Source: Anaerobutyricum hallii
GTDB lineage: Bacteria > Bacillota > Clostridia > Lachnospirales > Lachnospiraceae
Length of the DNA stretch: 64,000 nt
Assembly (NCBI RefSeq): GCF_900209925.1
Contig: NZ_LT907978.1
Location: 480,001-544,000, forward strand
Reading direction: 5' to 3'
Under the pieces are notes generated by a model. That model saw only the letters and a program-made list of their open reading frames with translations. It made no database searches and was not told the origin of the DNA. Positions 1 through 8,217 of this stretch are shown one piece after another. The position numbers and the translations under genes are program-made. Each line of letters starts with the position of its first letter. Within the stretch, counting starts at the first letter, position 1.

Positions 1-512
1 TCCATGATGTAATCCAGAATAACCGGGGAAAGAGAGCCGCCTGCAAGCAGCTTTTGGTTTCTGGTGTCCCGTTTGATAAATTGGCGTTCCATACCAAAGG
101 AGATCAGTTTCGCAAGAAAGAGAAGCCGTGAATCAATCGGCTTGTAAAGGGATGCCAGCTTTTTCTTTTTTGCTTCGGAGATTGTGGAATCCTGCATGAA
201 CAGGAGATAAACATCCTGCAGTGCTTTGTTACAGTCGGTCATTAATGGTATAAGATTATGCTGCAGCGTTTCAGCCAGCTTTTCCTGCTTGCTTGGTCTT
301 GCATAGTAAGTGCAGATTTTGGGACTGATCTTCGCCTGTCCGGTCATCCACCGGCAGACCAGCCCATTGTCAAAAGAAAAATCTTTGCTTTCCGGGCTGT
401 CCATAAAATCCTCAAATACTTCATATAAAAATTCAGGCTGGTTCATCTGGTTACTTTCGCTGATATGATTTTTTAAACATGTCATTATAGAGCTAAAATC
501 GCATCGATCCAA
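1..512 (-). CDS. Partial hypothetical protein (N-terminal part)
   Basis: A leftward reading frame is open from the window edge to about position 512 and its C-terminus lies outside the window. The first ATG is at 485, but TTG codons at 512 and 518 are in frame and sit just after a purine-rich AGGTGGG, so the true start is probably one of those. About 165 residues are visible, soluble and mostly helical in composition, with a Lys-rich stretch. I do not recognise the family from this part. Similar N-termini may precede P-loop ATPase domains in Lachnospiraceae, but no Walker motif is visible here. It diverges from the 51-aa gene at 725 and shares its intergenic region. Confidence 0.6.
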   Translation of the reverse strand, partial: MDRCDFSSIMTCLKNHISESNQMNQPEFLYEVFEDFMDSPESKDFSFDNGLVCRWMTGQAKISPKICTYYARPSKQEKLAETLQHNLIPLMTDCNKALQDVYLLFMQDSTISEAKKKKLASLYKPIDSRLLFLAKLISFGMERQFIKRDTRNQKLLAGGSLSPVILDYIM

Positions 513-567
513 TCGCAATCCCACCTTTTTATATCATTTCTGTTTCTATCTGGTACTAGATTTTTTT

Positions 568-596
568 ATCATAGCACAAACGTATGTTCTGTACAA
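568..596 (-). promoter_or_regulatory. Leftward sigma-70-type promoter
   Basis: Read leftward, TTGTAC (591-596) and TATGAT (568-573) are separated by 17 bp. It would drive the partial gene at the left edge. Confidence 0.5.
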
Positions 597-636
597 TAGT
601 ATTTCAATATTGTGAACAAAAGTAACAGGGAAACAG

Positions 637-690
637 TCAATCTGTACTCAATTTCTGTTCAATGAGAATCTAATAGCTTTCCTGTAGAAT
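637..690 (+). promoter_or_regulatory. Three 11-bp direct repeats plus -10 box (copy 1)
   Basis: TCAAT occurs at 637, 648 and 659, exactly 11 bp apart. The third copy is followed by 21 bp and then TAGAAT (685-690), a good -10 box. No -35 hexamer stands at the usual place. One DNA turn per repeat, close to the -10, is the layout of operators bound by OmpR/PhoB-type response regulators that activate promoters lacking a -35. The same three repeats with the same spacing occur at 40195-40248 before a paralogous gene. The regulator is not identified. Confidence 0.7.
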
Positions 691-724
691 GACCACAGAA
701 TAAAAAACAGGGAAGGAGAAGCTT

Positions 725-880
725 GTGAAACAGAATGTAGAATTTGAACGGTGCATTGATTTTCTTGTGCGGATGTTAGATAAATACGGCGAAGAGCTGC
801 TCCGGGAACTGGAGGAAGAAAAGAAAAACAATGGACAGGAGAAAACAGAAGAAAATGAAAAAGAAGCGGCAGCTTGCTGA
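725..880 (+). CDS. Small conserved protein, 51 aa (copy 1)
   Basis: The frame starts at GTG (725), eight bases after GGAAGGAG, and encodes 51 residues. The N-terminal half matches the 44-aa product at 40282 almost residue for residue (xEFERCIDFLVRM, then DKYGEE and LRELEEEK). The rest is a charged Glu/Lys-rich helix ending in EKEAAAC. There is no signal peptide or membrane segment. The function is unknown. Support for real coding comes from the paralogue, the strong ribosome site and the conserved repeat promoter upstream. The last codons overlap a terminator hairpin, so the transcript is only about 210 nt and could also act as an RNA. Confidence 0.7.
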   Translation: MKQNVEFERCIDFLVRMLDKYGEELLRELEEEKKNNGQEKTEENEKEAAAC

Positions 881-906
881 GATGGAAATCGCAGGGCTGC
901 CGTTTT
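867..906 (+). terminator. Intrinsic terminator overlapping the small gene
   Basis: CGGCAGC (867-873) pairs with GCTGCCG (896-902), followed by TTTT. The left arm lies inside the final codons of the 51-aa gene. The paralogous unit at 40.4 kb has the same arrangement. Confidence 0.65.
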
Positions 907-914
907 ATATGATT

Positions 915-1853
915 TTAATATAATTTATATCTGCAAATCTTTTCCCAATTTTCAGGGAATCCCATTTGTTTTAATAGTTGTGCCTGTGTTAAATGTGGGC
1001 ACTGCTTAAGTACTCGCTTGATTAATTGGCTAAGAGAACGTTTAAAAGATTTAAAATCATCATTGTTGATGAGATATCTTAGTGAAAGAACTACAGCAAA
1101 TAAATCGTGTTTACCAAGCGTATAACTCCCCTTTTTCAACGGAATAGAAAGCTTTTGGTGTAGGAGTGTATCAGGGATTGTATCTTGAGTTCGAAAATCA
1201 TATAATCGTTCTCCATGAGCACATACATTCCGGCACTTTGCAATAATAGTGATAAATTGATGCAATTGTTTTTCTGTATAGCCTGGGAAATGTTTACTGA
1301 CTTTTACTTGGACATCGTTTGGCATATATTGATAAAAGGCAGAAAGTTGTCCAAATGTAACAGCATTCATTGCAACCCAAAGTGGAACATTACCATATAC
1401 CTTGGAATAATGGGAAATGTAATTATAATGGGAAGGTATCGAAATACAGTTTTGCATAGAATGAATCAGACGATTGACTGCTTTTTGGTTTTTCTTTGCA
1501 GAATTAAAATTTTCAAGGTTTAAATATTCTGCCTGATTTTCACCAAATTTTTCACAGAAGTGATAGGAAATCAAAGATTTCAGATGTCGTTCTACATGAA
1601 GAATATACTTTAAAAATAAAGTCCGTAACTCTTCATCAAAATAATAAAATGCAACAATTTCTTCAAATGTAACACCATATAGGTATTTTCCGGAAGGTTT
1701 ATGTTTGAACAGATTTTTGTATCCGCCAATCAAAGAATAGTAGCTGATATGTTCTAGCGTATGGATGGCAGTTGGAACATCTGAAATTGTTAATTGTTTT
1801 TCATTCTGCAATTTTTCAATTTGCTGATCGTATGTAAGAAATTTTTTCTCCAT
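915..1853 (-). CDS. Abi_2 family (AbiD/AbiF-type) HEPN protein
   Basis: This 312-residue protein matches the Abi_2 family of phage abortive-infection proteins over its full length. It has the N-terminal pattern of a short helical region followed by YYSLIGGYKNLF, FDEELR and HVERHLKSLISY. A HEPN-type R-x4-H motif is visible in RNVCAHGERLYDF near residue 212, as expected for a metal-independent RNase. Family knowledge: such proteins stop cell growth when phage infection or loss of an antitoxin releases them. The start ATG at 1851-1853 follows AGGAGTG. Its leader contains a promoter, a compact RNA and a terminator, so expression probably depends on terminator read-through. It is transcribed away from the TOTE/recombinase operon. 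Confidence 0.9.
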   Translation of the reverse strand: MEKKFLTYDQQIEKLQNEKQLTISDVPTAIHTLEHISYYSLIGGYKNLFKHKPSGKYLYGVTFEEIVAFYYFDEELRTLFLKYILHVERHLKSLISYHFCEKFGENQAEYLNLENFNSAKKNQKAVNRLIHSMQNCISIPSHYNYISHYSKVYGNVPLWVAMNAVTFGQLSAFYQYMPNDVQVKVSKHFPGYTEKQLHQFITIIAKCRNVCAHGERLYDFRTQDTIPDTLLHQKLSIPLKKGSYTLGKHDLFAVVLSLRYLINNDDFKSFKRSLSQLIKRVLKQCPHLTQAQLLKQMGFPENWEKICRYKLY

Positions 1854-1873
1854 AATATATCACTCCTATATAG

Positions 1874-1940
1874 TAAAAAAGGAGCCCACGCATGAGCTCC
1901 TCCGGCTACGGGCCCCTCGAGCATCCGTAGCACAACCACT
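1874..1940 (-). ncRNA. Short structured RNA upstream of abi (abiF RNA-like / candidate type III-like antitoxin)
   Basis: A leftward transcript starting near 1940 would hold two hairpins. The first pairs CTACGG (1925-1930) with CCGTAG (1906-1911). The second is a GC-rich stem (1881-1900) followed by a T run. The RNA would be about 65 nt and end 20 bp before the abi start codon. A promoter, small RNA, weak terminator and HEPN toxin in series is the layout of type III-like toxin-antitoxin loci. I recall an 'abiF RNA' motif described upstream of such genes, but identity to that motif is not tested here. Confidence 0.6.
1875..1900 (-). terminator. Terminator between the small RNA and abi
   Basis: Read leftward, GGAGCtCA pairs with TGgGCTCC around a TGCG loop, followed by at least six T. 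It lies only about 20 bp upstream of the abi start codon, so it must be partly read through for abi to be expressed from this promoter. Confidence 0.75.
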
Positions 1941-1990
1941 AAAAATACTATACAGGATCGATTTCTGAAAGTCAATCTGTTTTTTAGTGG
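1936..1990 (-). promoter_or_regulatory. Promoter of the small RNA/abi unit, flanked by an inverted repeat
   Basis: Read leftward, TTGACT (1970-1975) and TATAGT (1947-1952) are spaced by 17 bp. The pair is enclosed by the perfect 10-bp inverted repeat CCACTAAAAA (1936-1945) and TTTTTAGTGG (1981-1990), which could be an operator. Confidence 0.7.
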
Positions 1991-2036
1991 TAGTATTAGT
2001 TTATTCATATAAGCGTTAAATATTCGGAAACAAATA

Positions 2037-2065
2037 TTGAATACAGTTGGAACAAATGATAAAAT
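2037..2065 (+). promoter_or_regulatory. Promoter for the TOTE/recombinase operon
   Basis: TTGAAT (2037-2042) and TAAAAT (2060-2065) are spaced by 17 bp, about 50 bp upstream of the 991-aa gene and divergent from the abi promoter. Confidence 0.5.
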
Positions 2066-2111
2066 ATGGTTGGGACACAAGACGCGGAATAGTATTGTGA
2101 AGAAATAAGAA

Positions 2112-5087
2112 TTGCAGGTGACAGAGGTGAACATAGAAGCATACGATGTGGATTCGTTGAGAAAGATGGTCAGGATACTTGAATATGAGAACAGATTATT
2201 AAAAGATAAATTGAAGAAAGCAAGTATTCCATATGATGAGGTAAATCCTTTCGAAGAAAAAATAGAAAATGCAGAAGAGTATGACCCGGATCAGGGGGAA
2301 CGTATTGTGAATCCTTCGTTTATTACAGAAGAGATGGCAATTCGTTTCTTTTCGATGTTTTGGGGAAGAGAAGATGTATATGCCAGACGAGGTAAGAACG
2401 GTGGTTATTTTCCCCAATGTGATAATCGTTGGAATGACAGGCTTTGCCCTAAGCAACGTAAAGAGAAGGTATTTTGTGATGAGTGTGAAAATACCAAATG
2501 GACAAGGCTGGATGTTAAAAAAATAATTGCTCATTTGTTGGGATTTAAAGAGGATGGTTCAGATGTAATCGGTGTATATCCTCTATTGCCAAATGGTACA
2601 TGCAGATTTATTGTATTTGATTTTGATAACCATGAAAAAGGAGCGGAAGCTACCGATTTTGCCAATACGGATAATGAGTGGCATAAAGAAGTGGATGCTC
2701 TTAGAAAAATGTGTGAGCTTAATGGTATCAGACCTTTAGTTGAGAGATCCCGCTCCGGGAAAGGAGCACATGTATGGATTTTCTTTAAAAAGGCAATACC
2801 AGCGGCAACGGCAAGAAATTTCGGATTTCTCTTGTTGGATAAAGGTTCAACTTCCATTAATCTGAAATCTTTTCATTATTATGACAGAATGTATCCTTCA
2901 CAGGATGTGACAAGCAGTATAGGTAATTTGATTGCATTACCGTTACAGGGACAGGCACTTAAGAATGGAAATAGTGCTTTTGTAGATGAAAATTGGAATG
3001 CATATCCGGATCAATGGGATGTTCTTTTTAATAAAACGGAGAAGCTGGGCATAGAAGATATTGAACAATACATGGCAAAATGGCAGGGAGAATTAGCAGA
3101 AGCCAGAGGAATGCTTGCTAATATTGAAAAAAACGCCAGACCCAAACCATGGAAAAAGAAGTGCGAGTTTTCTAAAGCTGATGTTGTAGGCAAGCTGCAC
3201 ATGGTATTGGGTAATGGAGTTTATATTGATACTTTGAACCTTATGCCAAGAATACAAAATCAGATTCGTAGTCTGGCAGCATTTGATAATCCGGAATTTT
3301 ATAAAAATAAAAGGCTTGGATATTCAAATTACTACAATTTTAGTGCTGTGTATTTAGGAAAAGATATAGATGGGTACATACAGGTCCCGAGGGGACTGAG
3401 AGAAAAATTAATTGAAGAATGTGAAAAGGCAGGGATTTCTATTGATGTTTCTGATCAGAGAGAAACAGGACATCCAATCCGAGTATCTTTTAAGGGAGAT
3501 TTGCGAACACAGCAGGAACTGGCGGCAGAAAAATTACTGTCACATTCAAATGGGGTTCTGAGTGCAGCAACTGCATTTGGTAAGACGGTAGTATGTAGTT
3601 ATCTTATTGCGGAGCGAAAAGTAAATACGCTTATCCTGTTACAAAGTAAAGACTTACTGAATCAGTGGGTCGATGAATTGAATAAGTTTTTGGAAATAAA
3701 AGAAGAACCACCGGAATATGAAACAAAAACAGGAAGAAAGAAAAAGCGAGACAGTGTGATAGGAATTTTGCACGGCAGTAAAAATACGTTAACAGGTATC
3801 ATAGATGTTGCAATGGTTGGTTCTATGTATAGCAGGGGAAAGTTTAATGAACGGATTAGTTCTTATGGAATGGTAATCATGGATGAATGCCATCACGCAG
3901 CTTCCAATACATCCATGGAATTATTACAGAAAATTAATGCAAAGTATGTGTATGGTGTTTCAGCTACACCAAAACGTGGTGACAGCCTTGACAGGATCAT
4001 TTATATGTTGCTGGGTCCACTGAGACACAGGTTTACTGCGTTGGAGAGGGCGCAAGAGCAGGGAATCGGACATTATTTTGTCCCGAGATATACAAGAGTA
4101 GTCGATAATGCAGAAAGCAAGGATGATATCAATAAGGCATATAGTCTGATTAGTACCAGTCGGGTACGTAATGAGATGATTGTAAACGATGTGATAACTT
4201 GTGTTACAAGAAAACAGACCCCGGTAATTTTGACAAAGTTTAAGGAGCATGCAAAATTTTTATTTGATGCTTTGAAAGAGGAAGCAGATCATGTATTTCT
4301 TCTATATGGTGATAACTCCGATAAGGAAAATGCAGAAATACGAGTAAGGTTAAAGCAGGTTCCTGAAAATGAAACGCTTATTCTAGTTGCAACCGGTCAG
4401 AAGATAGGAGAAGGGTTTGACTTTCCAAGACTGGATGTATTAATGCTTGCAGCTCCTGTGTCTTTTGAGGGGCGTCTTGAACAGTATGTGGGAAGACTGA
4501 ATAGAGATCATCCCGGAAAAGAAGCTGTTTATGTGTATGATTATATTGATTCTCATGTCCGCTTCTTTGATAAGATGTATGCAAAAAGGTTAAGAACATA
4601 CAAAAAGACAGGATTTTCAATATGGACGGGAGAGTTGCAGTCTAAACAGATGATAAATGCAATATTCGATTCCGGAAATTACACTGAAAAGTTTGAGCAG
4701 GATATAGTGGAGGCAGAAAAAATGGTGGTAATTTCCAGCCCGGATATCAGACAGGACAAGATTGAGCGATTCTTATTCCTGATGAAGGGAAGACAGGAAG
4801 CAGGCGTAAAGGTAACTATCATCACAACAGATCCGGAAGAGATTGTTTATGGAAGTTCGGATGTATGCCATGAGTTAATCAGAACAATGCAGCTGGTAGG
4901 AATGAATGTAGTAACAAAAACAGAAGTAGAAGAACGGTTTGCTGTTATTGATGATGAATTAGTATGGCATGGTGGCATGAATCTTCTTGGAAAAGTAGAT
5001 GTTTGGGATAATTTAATGCGTATCAGGAATCATCAGGTTGCAGCGGAATTGTTGGAAATTGCACTGAGATATTTATCAGAAAAATAA
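2112..5087 (+). CDS. TOTE-type primase-helicase-PLD-like fusion
   Basis: This 991-aa multidomain protein begins with a short coiled coil (about residues 10-40). An archaeo-eukaryotic-type primase domain follows (about 65-330), with a Cys-rich insert (CDECENTKW), the acidic motif FDFDNH and the motif SGKGAHVW. A superfamily II helicase comes next: AATAFGKT near 481, DECHH near 589, SATPKR near 617 and QYVGRLNRD in the second lobe. The C-terminal ~130 residues resemble a phospholipase D nuclease fold, but the HxK part of the motif reads EERFAVIDD, so the catalytic His appears lost. Pfam recognises such primases as a TOTE conflict-system family (from memory). The start is uncertain: TTG 2112, GTG 2118 or GTG 2127. 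The recombinase gene begins 10 bp downstream. Confidence 0.85.
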   Translation: MQVTEVNIEAYDVDSLRKMVRILEYENRLLKDKLKKASIPYDEVNPFEEKIENAEEYDPDQGERIVNPSFITEEMAIRFFSMFWGREDVYARRGKNGGYFPQCDNRWNDRLCPKQRKEKVFCDECENTKWTRLDVKKIIAHLLGFKEDGSDVIGVYPLLPNGTCRFIVFDFDNHEKGAEATDFANTDNEWHKEVDALRKMCELNGIRPLVERSRSGKGAHVWIFFKKAIPAATARNFGFLLLDKGSTSINLKSFHYYDRMYPSQDVTSSIGNLIALPLQGQALKNGNSAFVDENWNAYPDQWDVLFNKTEKLGIEDIEQYMAKWQGELAEARGMLANIEKNARPKPWKKKCEFSKADVVGKLHMVLGNGVYIDTLNLMPRIQNQIRSLAAFDNPEFYKNKRLGYSNYYNFSAVYLGKDIDGYIQVPRGLREKLIEECEKAGISIDVSDQRETGHPIRVSFKGDLRTQQELAAEKLLSHSNGVLSAATAFGKTVVCSYLIAERKVNTLILLQSKDLLNQWVDELNKFLEIKEEPPEYETKTGRKKKRDSVIGILHGSKNTLTGIIDVAMVGSMYSRGKFNERISSYGMVIMDECHHAASNTSMELLQKINAKYVYGVSATPKRGDSLDRIIYMLLGPLRHRFTALERAQEQGIGHYFVPRYTRVVDNAESKDDINKAYSLISTSRVRNEMIVNDVITCVTRKQTPVILTKFKEHAKFLFDALKEEADHVFLLYGDNSDKENAEIRVRLKQVPENETLILVATGQKIGEGFDFPRLDVLMLAAPVSFEGRLEQYVGRLNRDHPGKEAVYVYDYIDSHVRFFDKMYAKRLRTYKKTGFSIWTGELQSKQMINAIFDSGNYTEKFEQDIVEAEKMVVISSPDIRQDKIERFLFLMKGRQEAGVKVTIITTDPEEIVYGSSDVCHELIRTMQLVGMNVVTKTEVEERFAVIDDELVWHGGMNLLGKVDVWDNLMRIRNHQVAAELLEIALRYLSEK

Positions 5088-5097
5088 GGAGATACTT

Positions 5098-7053
5098 ATG
5101 AAAAAAAAGACAAAATGCTATATCTATATCCGTGTCTCCACCACCATGCAGGTGGATGGTTACAGCCTGGATGCACAGAGAGATAAACTGAGAAAGTATG
5201 CTGAGTATCAGAATATGGAGATTGTACAGGAATTTGCAGATGAAGGAAAATCCGGTAAAAGCGTAGAAGGCAGACCGGAATTTCAGCGGATGTTGGACAA
5301 TATTGAAGATGGTAAGGACGATGTACAGTTTGTGCTTGTATTTAAGCTTTCCCGTTTTGGGCGTAATGCGGCAGATGTTTTGAATTCATTGCAGCGGATG
5401 CAGGATTTTGGAGTGAATCTGATCTGTGTGGAGGATGGCATTGACAGTTCCAAAGACAGTGGAAAGTTGATGATTTCTGTTTTGTCAGCGGTAGCAGAAA
5501 TTGAACGTGAAAATATTCTGGTGCAGACTATGGAAGGACGGAAGCAGAAGGCCAGAGAAGGAAAATGGAACGGTGGCTTTGCTCCCTATGGTTACAAACT
5601 GGTAAACGGAGAACTTCAGATTGCAGAGGACGAAGCAGAGGTAATTCGATTGATCTTTGATAAATTTATCCATACCAATATGGGAATGAGTGCGATTGCG
5701 TCATGGCTGAACCAACATGGATATAAAAAGAAAAAGAGACAGAATAATACGCTGGATGCTTTTGCAACTTCATTTATCAAAGGTGTTCTGGATAATCCGA
5801 TCTATTGTGGTAAACTGGCATTTGGTCGTAGAAAGAATGAAAAAGTCCCCGGAACAAGAAATGAATATCGGATTGTGAAGCAGGAAGAGTATATGCTGAA
5901 CGATGGCATCCATGAAGGTATCATTTCAGAAGAGGATTGGGAACTGGCACATCAGAAACGTCAGAAAACAGGAATATCCTATGAAAAGACACACAGTCTG
6001 GAACATGAACATATCTTATCCGGCATTTTGAAATGCCCTCTTTGTGGCAGCGGAATGTATGGGAATGTCAATCGAAAAAAGAGAAAAGACGGTACGGCAT
6101 ATAAGGACTATTTTTATTATGCCTGCAAGCATCGAAGGCTGGTGGATGGGCATAATTGCAGCTACCGCAAACAATGGAGTGAAGATAGGGTGAATGATGC
6201 GGTAGAGGAAGTAATCCGGAAACTTGTGCAGAATCCCAAATTTGAGGAGGCAATTATAAAGAAGATCGGTGCAAGGATTGACACGTCGGAAGTGGAAAAG
6301 GAAATTGAAGAACTGGAGAAACAGCACCGGCAGCTGACCGGAGCAAAGAACAGGCTCGGACAGCAGATGGACAGTCTGGATATTACAGATCGATTTTATG
6401 AGAAAAAATATCAGGATATGGAGACAAGATTGTACCGTCTCTATGATGAAATTGAGGGAGTGGAGAACAGTATCAGTGAGGTAAAGAACCGATTACTGAA
6501 CATCAAACAAAAGAAGATTTCGGAAGATAACGTCTACCAATTCTTACTGTATTTTGATAAACTGTATGATAAGTTCACCGACTTGGAGAAAAAAGAGTTT
6601 TTAAGCAGTTTTGTAGAGCAGGTGGACATTTATGAGCAGGAGCAGCCGGATGGCAGATTCCTAAAGCACATTAAGTTCCGTTTCCCAGTGTATTTTAATG
6701 GTGCGGAAACAGAAGAACTTAGTTGGGACAATGAAAGTACCGTCGAGACGGTTGTCTTGCTTTCCAAGGGTGAGGTCGACTCGAGAAAGATTCGGGTTGA
6801 GTTCTCTTTGGAAGATATGGATATGTCGGAGTTCCAAGATGGAGCTACCTATCCGCAGATCAAGGAGTATGTGTTGGAGCATACCGGATTAAAGGTGTCC
6901 AACCTCTATATCTCACAGATTAAGCGGAAATGTGGGATTGAGGTAGGAAAAAACTATAACCTGCCAAAATCCGAGGATTCCAGACAGCCCCAGTGTCCGC
7001 CGGAAAAAGAGAAAGCAATCCGAGAAGCGTTCAAATATTTTGGGATGATCTAA
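5098..7053 (+). CDS. Large serine recombinase 1
   Basis: This 651-aa site-specific recombinase has the expected order of parts. The N-terminal catalytic domain contains YIRVST with the nucleophilic serine near residue 13, then LSRFGRNAADVL and EIERENI. The recombinase DNA-binding domain follows, then a zinc ribbon (CPLCGSGMYG and downstream Cys), a long coiled coil (about 400-490) and a C-terminal domain with KVSNLYISQIKRKCGIEVG. It would integrate and excise a mobile element as a tetramer at att sites. It starts at ATG 5098 after AAGGAG. Its gene contains ACCGTC-GA-GACGGT at 6739-6752, a half-symmetric site shared with the second recombinase gene. It is co-transcribed with the TOTE-type gene upstream and the DUF6061 gene downstream. 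Confidence 0.95.
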   Translation: MKKKTKCYIYIRVSTTMQVDGYSLDAQRDKLRKYAEYQNMEIVQEFADEGKSGKSVEGRPEFQRMLDNIEDGKDDVQFVLVFKLSRFGRNAADVLNSLQRMQDFGVNLICVEDGIDSSKDSGKLMISVLSAVAEIERENILVQTMEGRKQKAREGKWNGGFAPYGYKLVNGELQIAEDEAEVIRLIFDKFIHTNMGMSAIASWLNQHGYKKKKRQNNTLDAFATSFIKGVLDNPIYCGKLAFGRRKNEKVPGTRNEYRIVKQEEYMLNDGIHEGIISEEDWELAHQKRQKTGISYEKTHSLEHEHILSGILKCPLCGSGMYGNVNRKKRKDGTAYKDYFYYACKHRRLVDGHNCSYRKQWSEDRVNDAVEEVIRKLVQNPKFEEAIIKKIGARIDTSEVEKEIEELEKQHRQLTGAKNRLGQQMDSLDITDRFYEKKYQDMETRLYRLYDEIEGVENSISEVKNRLLNIKQKKISEDNVYQFLLYFDKLYDKFTDLEKKEFLSSFVEQVDIYEQEQPDGRFLKHIKFRFPVYFNGAETEELSWDNESTVETVVLLSKGEVDSRKIRVEFSLEDMDMSEFQDGATYPQIKEYVLEHTGLKVSNLYISQIKRKCGIEVGKNYNLPKSEDSRQPQCPPEKEKAIREAFKYFGMI

Positions 7054-7077
7054 CATCCCGCAGAATGGAGGTTTCTT

Positions 7078-7326
7078 ATGGATAGATTGATTTCTTGTGA
7101 GTTTAACATGGATACTGCCTGTGTGGAACTGAAATTTGCTGATGGAAGTATGATAGCGATTGACACTATCGCTGTGGAGAACGAGATTGCTGACAACATG
7201 TATCAGCGGTCAGAACTGGACTATCTAATCTACAATGACCCGATTGGATATGCTGACTTGATACTGAACGGCGAGCCTGAAGTATATTTGAAAACTGTAA
7301 CTGAATACAGAAGTTTGGACAGTTGA
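7078..7326 (+). CDS. DUF6061 family protein
   Basis: This 82-residue acidic protein matches, from memory, the small DUF6061 proteins that follow Tn4451-type recombinases in Lachnospiraceae elements (SCEFNMDTACVELKFADGS, IAVENEIADNMYQRSELDYL). No catalytic motif is evident. It starts at ATG 7078 after GGAGG, 24 bp after the recombinase stop, and a terminator follows directly. It probably travels with the recombinase. Its function is unknown. Confidence 0.8.
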   Translation: MDRLISCEFNMDTACVELKFADGSMIAIDTIAVENEIADNMYQRSELDYLIYNDPIGYADLILNGEPEVYLKTVTEYRSLDS

Positions 7327-7333
7327 TTTAGGA

Positions 7334-7366
7334 GCCGCCTATAGCTCAGCCTATGGGCGGCTTAAA
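7334..7366 (+). terminator. Terminator after the recombinase operon
   Basis: GCCGCC-TATAG (7334-7344) pairs with CTAT-GGGCGGC (7351-7361) and is followed by a short TTAAAAT tail. It closes the TOTE-recombinase-DUF6061 transcript. Confidence 0.65.
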
Positions 7367-7430
7367 ATCTGTGATAGACCCGAATATGAACAAAAAGTTA
7401 ATATTCAGAAAAATCCCCCTGCGTAAGGTC

Positions 7431-7461
7431 TTGCTTGTGACGCTGCGTAATGTTGTAAAAT
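7431..7461 (+). promoter_or_regulatory. MerR-type promoter with 19-bp spacer
   Basis: TTGCTT (7431-7436) and TAAAAT (7456-7461) are separated by 19 bp, the over-long spacer typical of MerR-activated promoters. The spacer holds a small dyad, ACGC-t-GCGT. It lies immediately before the merR-like gene and its ABC transporter, so autoregulation is likely. Confidence 0.6.
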
Positions 7462-7485
7462 AAGCGGCGTAAGGAGGTGAAAGCT

Positions 7486-8217
7486 ATGTCAAAATACACA
7501 ACAGGAGAAATTGCAAAGCTTTGTGGCGTATCTGTTCGGACAGTGCAGTATTACGATTCGAGGAACATTCTCGTTCCCAGCGAGCTGTCGGAGGGTGGTA
7601 GGCGGCTTTATTCCGAACAGGATCTGAAGCGAATGAAGATCATTTGTTTTTTACGAGATGCCGGAATATCTATTAACAACATTGGCGAGTTGCTGTCCGA
7701 AGATGATCCAGGCAGTGTCATATCTGTTTTGCTGGAACAGCAGGAACAGGCGCTTCGTGAGGAAGTAAGCGAACGGCAAGAAAAACTTGCTATACTTGAT
7801 GGCATCAAAAAAGAGCTAAGAGGCATTGATAATTTCTCTGTTGAATCTATCGGTGATATAGCTTATGCGATGGAAAACAAAAAGAATATGCAAAAGCTCC
7901 ATGCCATTCTGCTCATAACCGGAATTCCGCTTGGCATTATCCAGTGGACATCGATTGTTCTGTGGATCACTATGGGAATTTGGTGGCCGTTTGCTGCGTA
8001 CTGGTTTGTGGCAATTCCCTATGCCGTATGGGTATCAAACTTCTATTTCAAACGGGTAGTATATATCTGTCCGCAGTGCCACGAGGTATTTAAGCCAAAC
8101 TTCAAGGAAGCGTTTTGGGCAAGACACACGCCGACACTCCGTAAACTGACCTGTACCTGTTGCGGTTATCACGGCTTCTGTGTGGAAACCTACGGAAAGG
8201 AGAAAGAGAATGGATAA
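7486..8217 (+). CDS. MerR family regulator with membrane segments and zinc ribbon
   Basis: The N-terminal ~70 residues form a MerR winged helix (YTTGEIAKLCGVSVRTVQYYD, broken here as YTTGEIAKLCG and SVRTVQYYD), followed by a coiled dimerisation helix. Two hydrophobic segments then follow (about residues 140-190), and a C-terminal zinc ribbon has two CxxC pairs (CPQC and CTCC). This makes it an unusual membrane-associated MerR protein. I chose ATG 7486 because AGGAGGTGA lies just before it; the GTG nine bases upstream falls inside that ribosome site. The gene overlaps the next one and heads an operon with a PLDc_N protein and an ABC-2 transporter, which it probably controls. Confidence 0.85.
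   Translation: MSKYTTGEIAKLCGVSVRTVQYYDSRNILVPSELSEGGRRLYSEQDLKRMKIICFLRDAGISINNIGELLSEDDPGSVISVLLEQQEQALREEVSERQEKLAILDGIKKELRGIDNFSVESIGDIAYAMENKKNMQKLHAILLITGIPLGIIQWTSIVLWITMGIWWPFAAYWFVAIPYAVWVSNFYFKRVVYICPQCHEVFKPNFKEAFWARHTPTLRKLTCTCCGYHGFCVETYGKEKENG

Noticed and set aside
1215-1523. 102-codon plus-strand frame inside the abi gene
   Set aside because: Antisense shadow of the clear Abi_2 reading frame, without a ribosome site or family resemblance.
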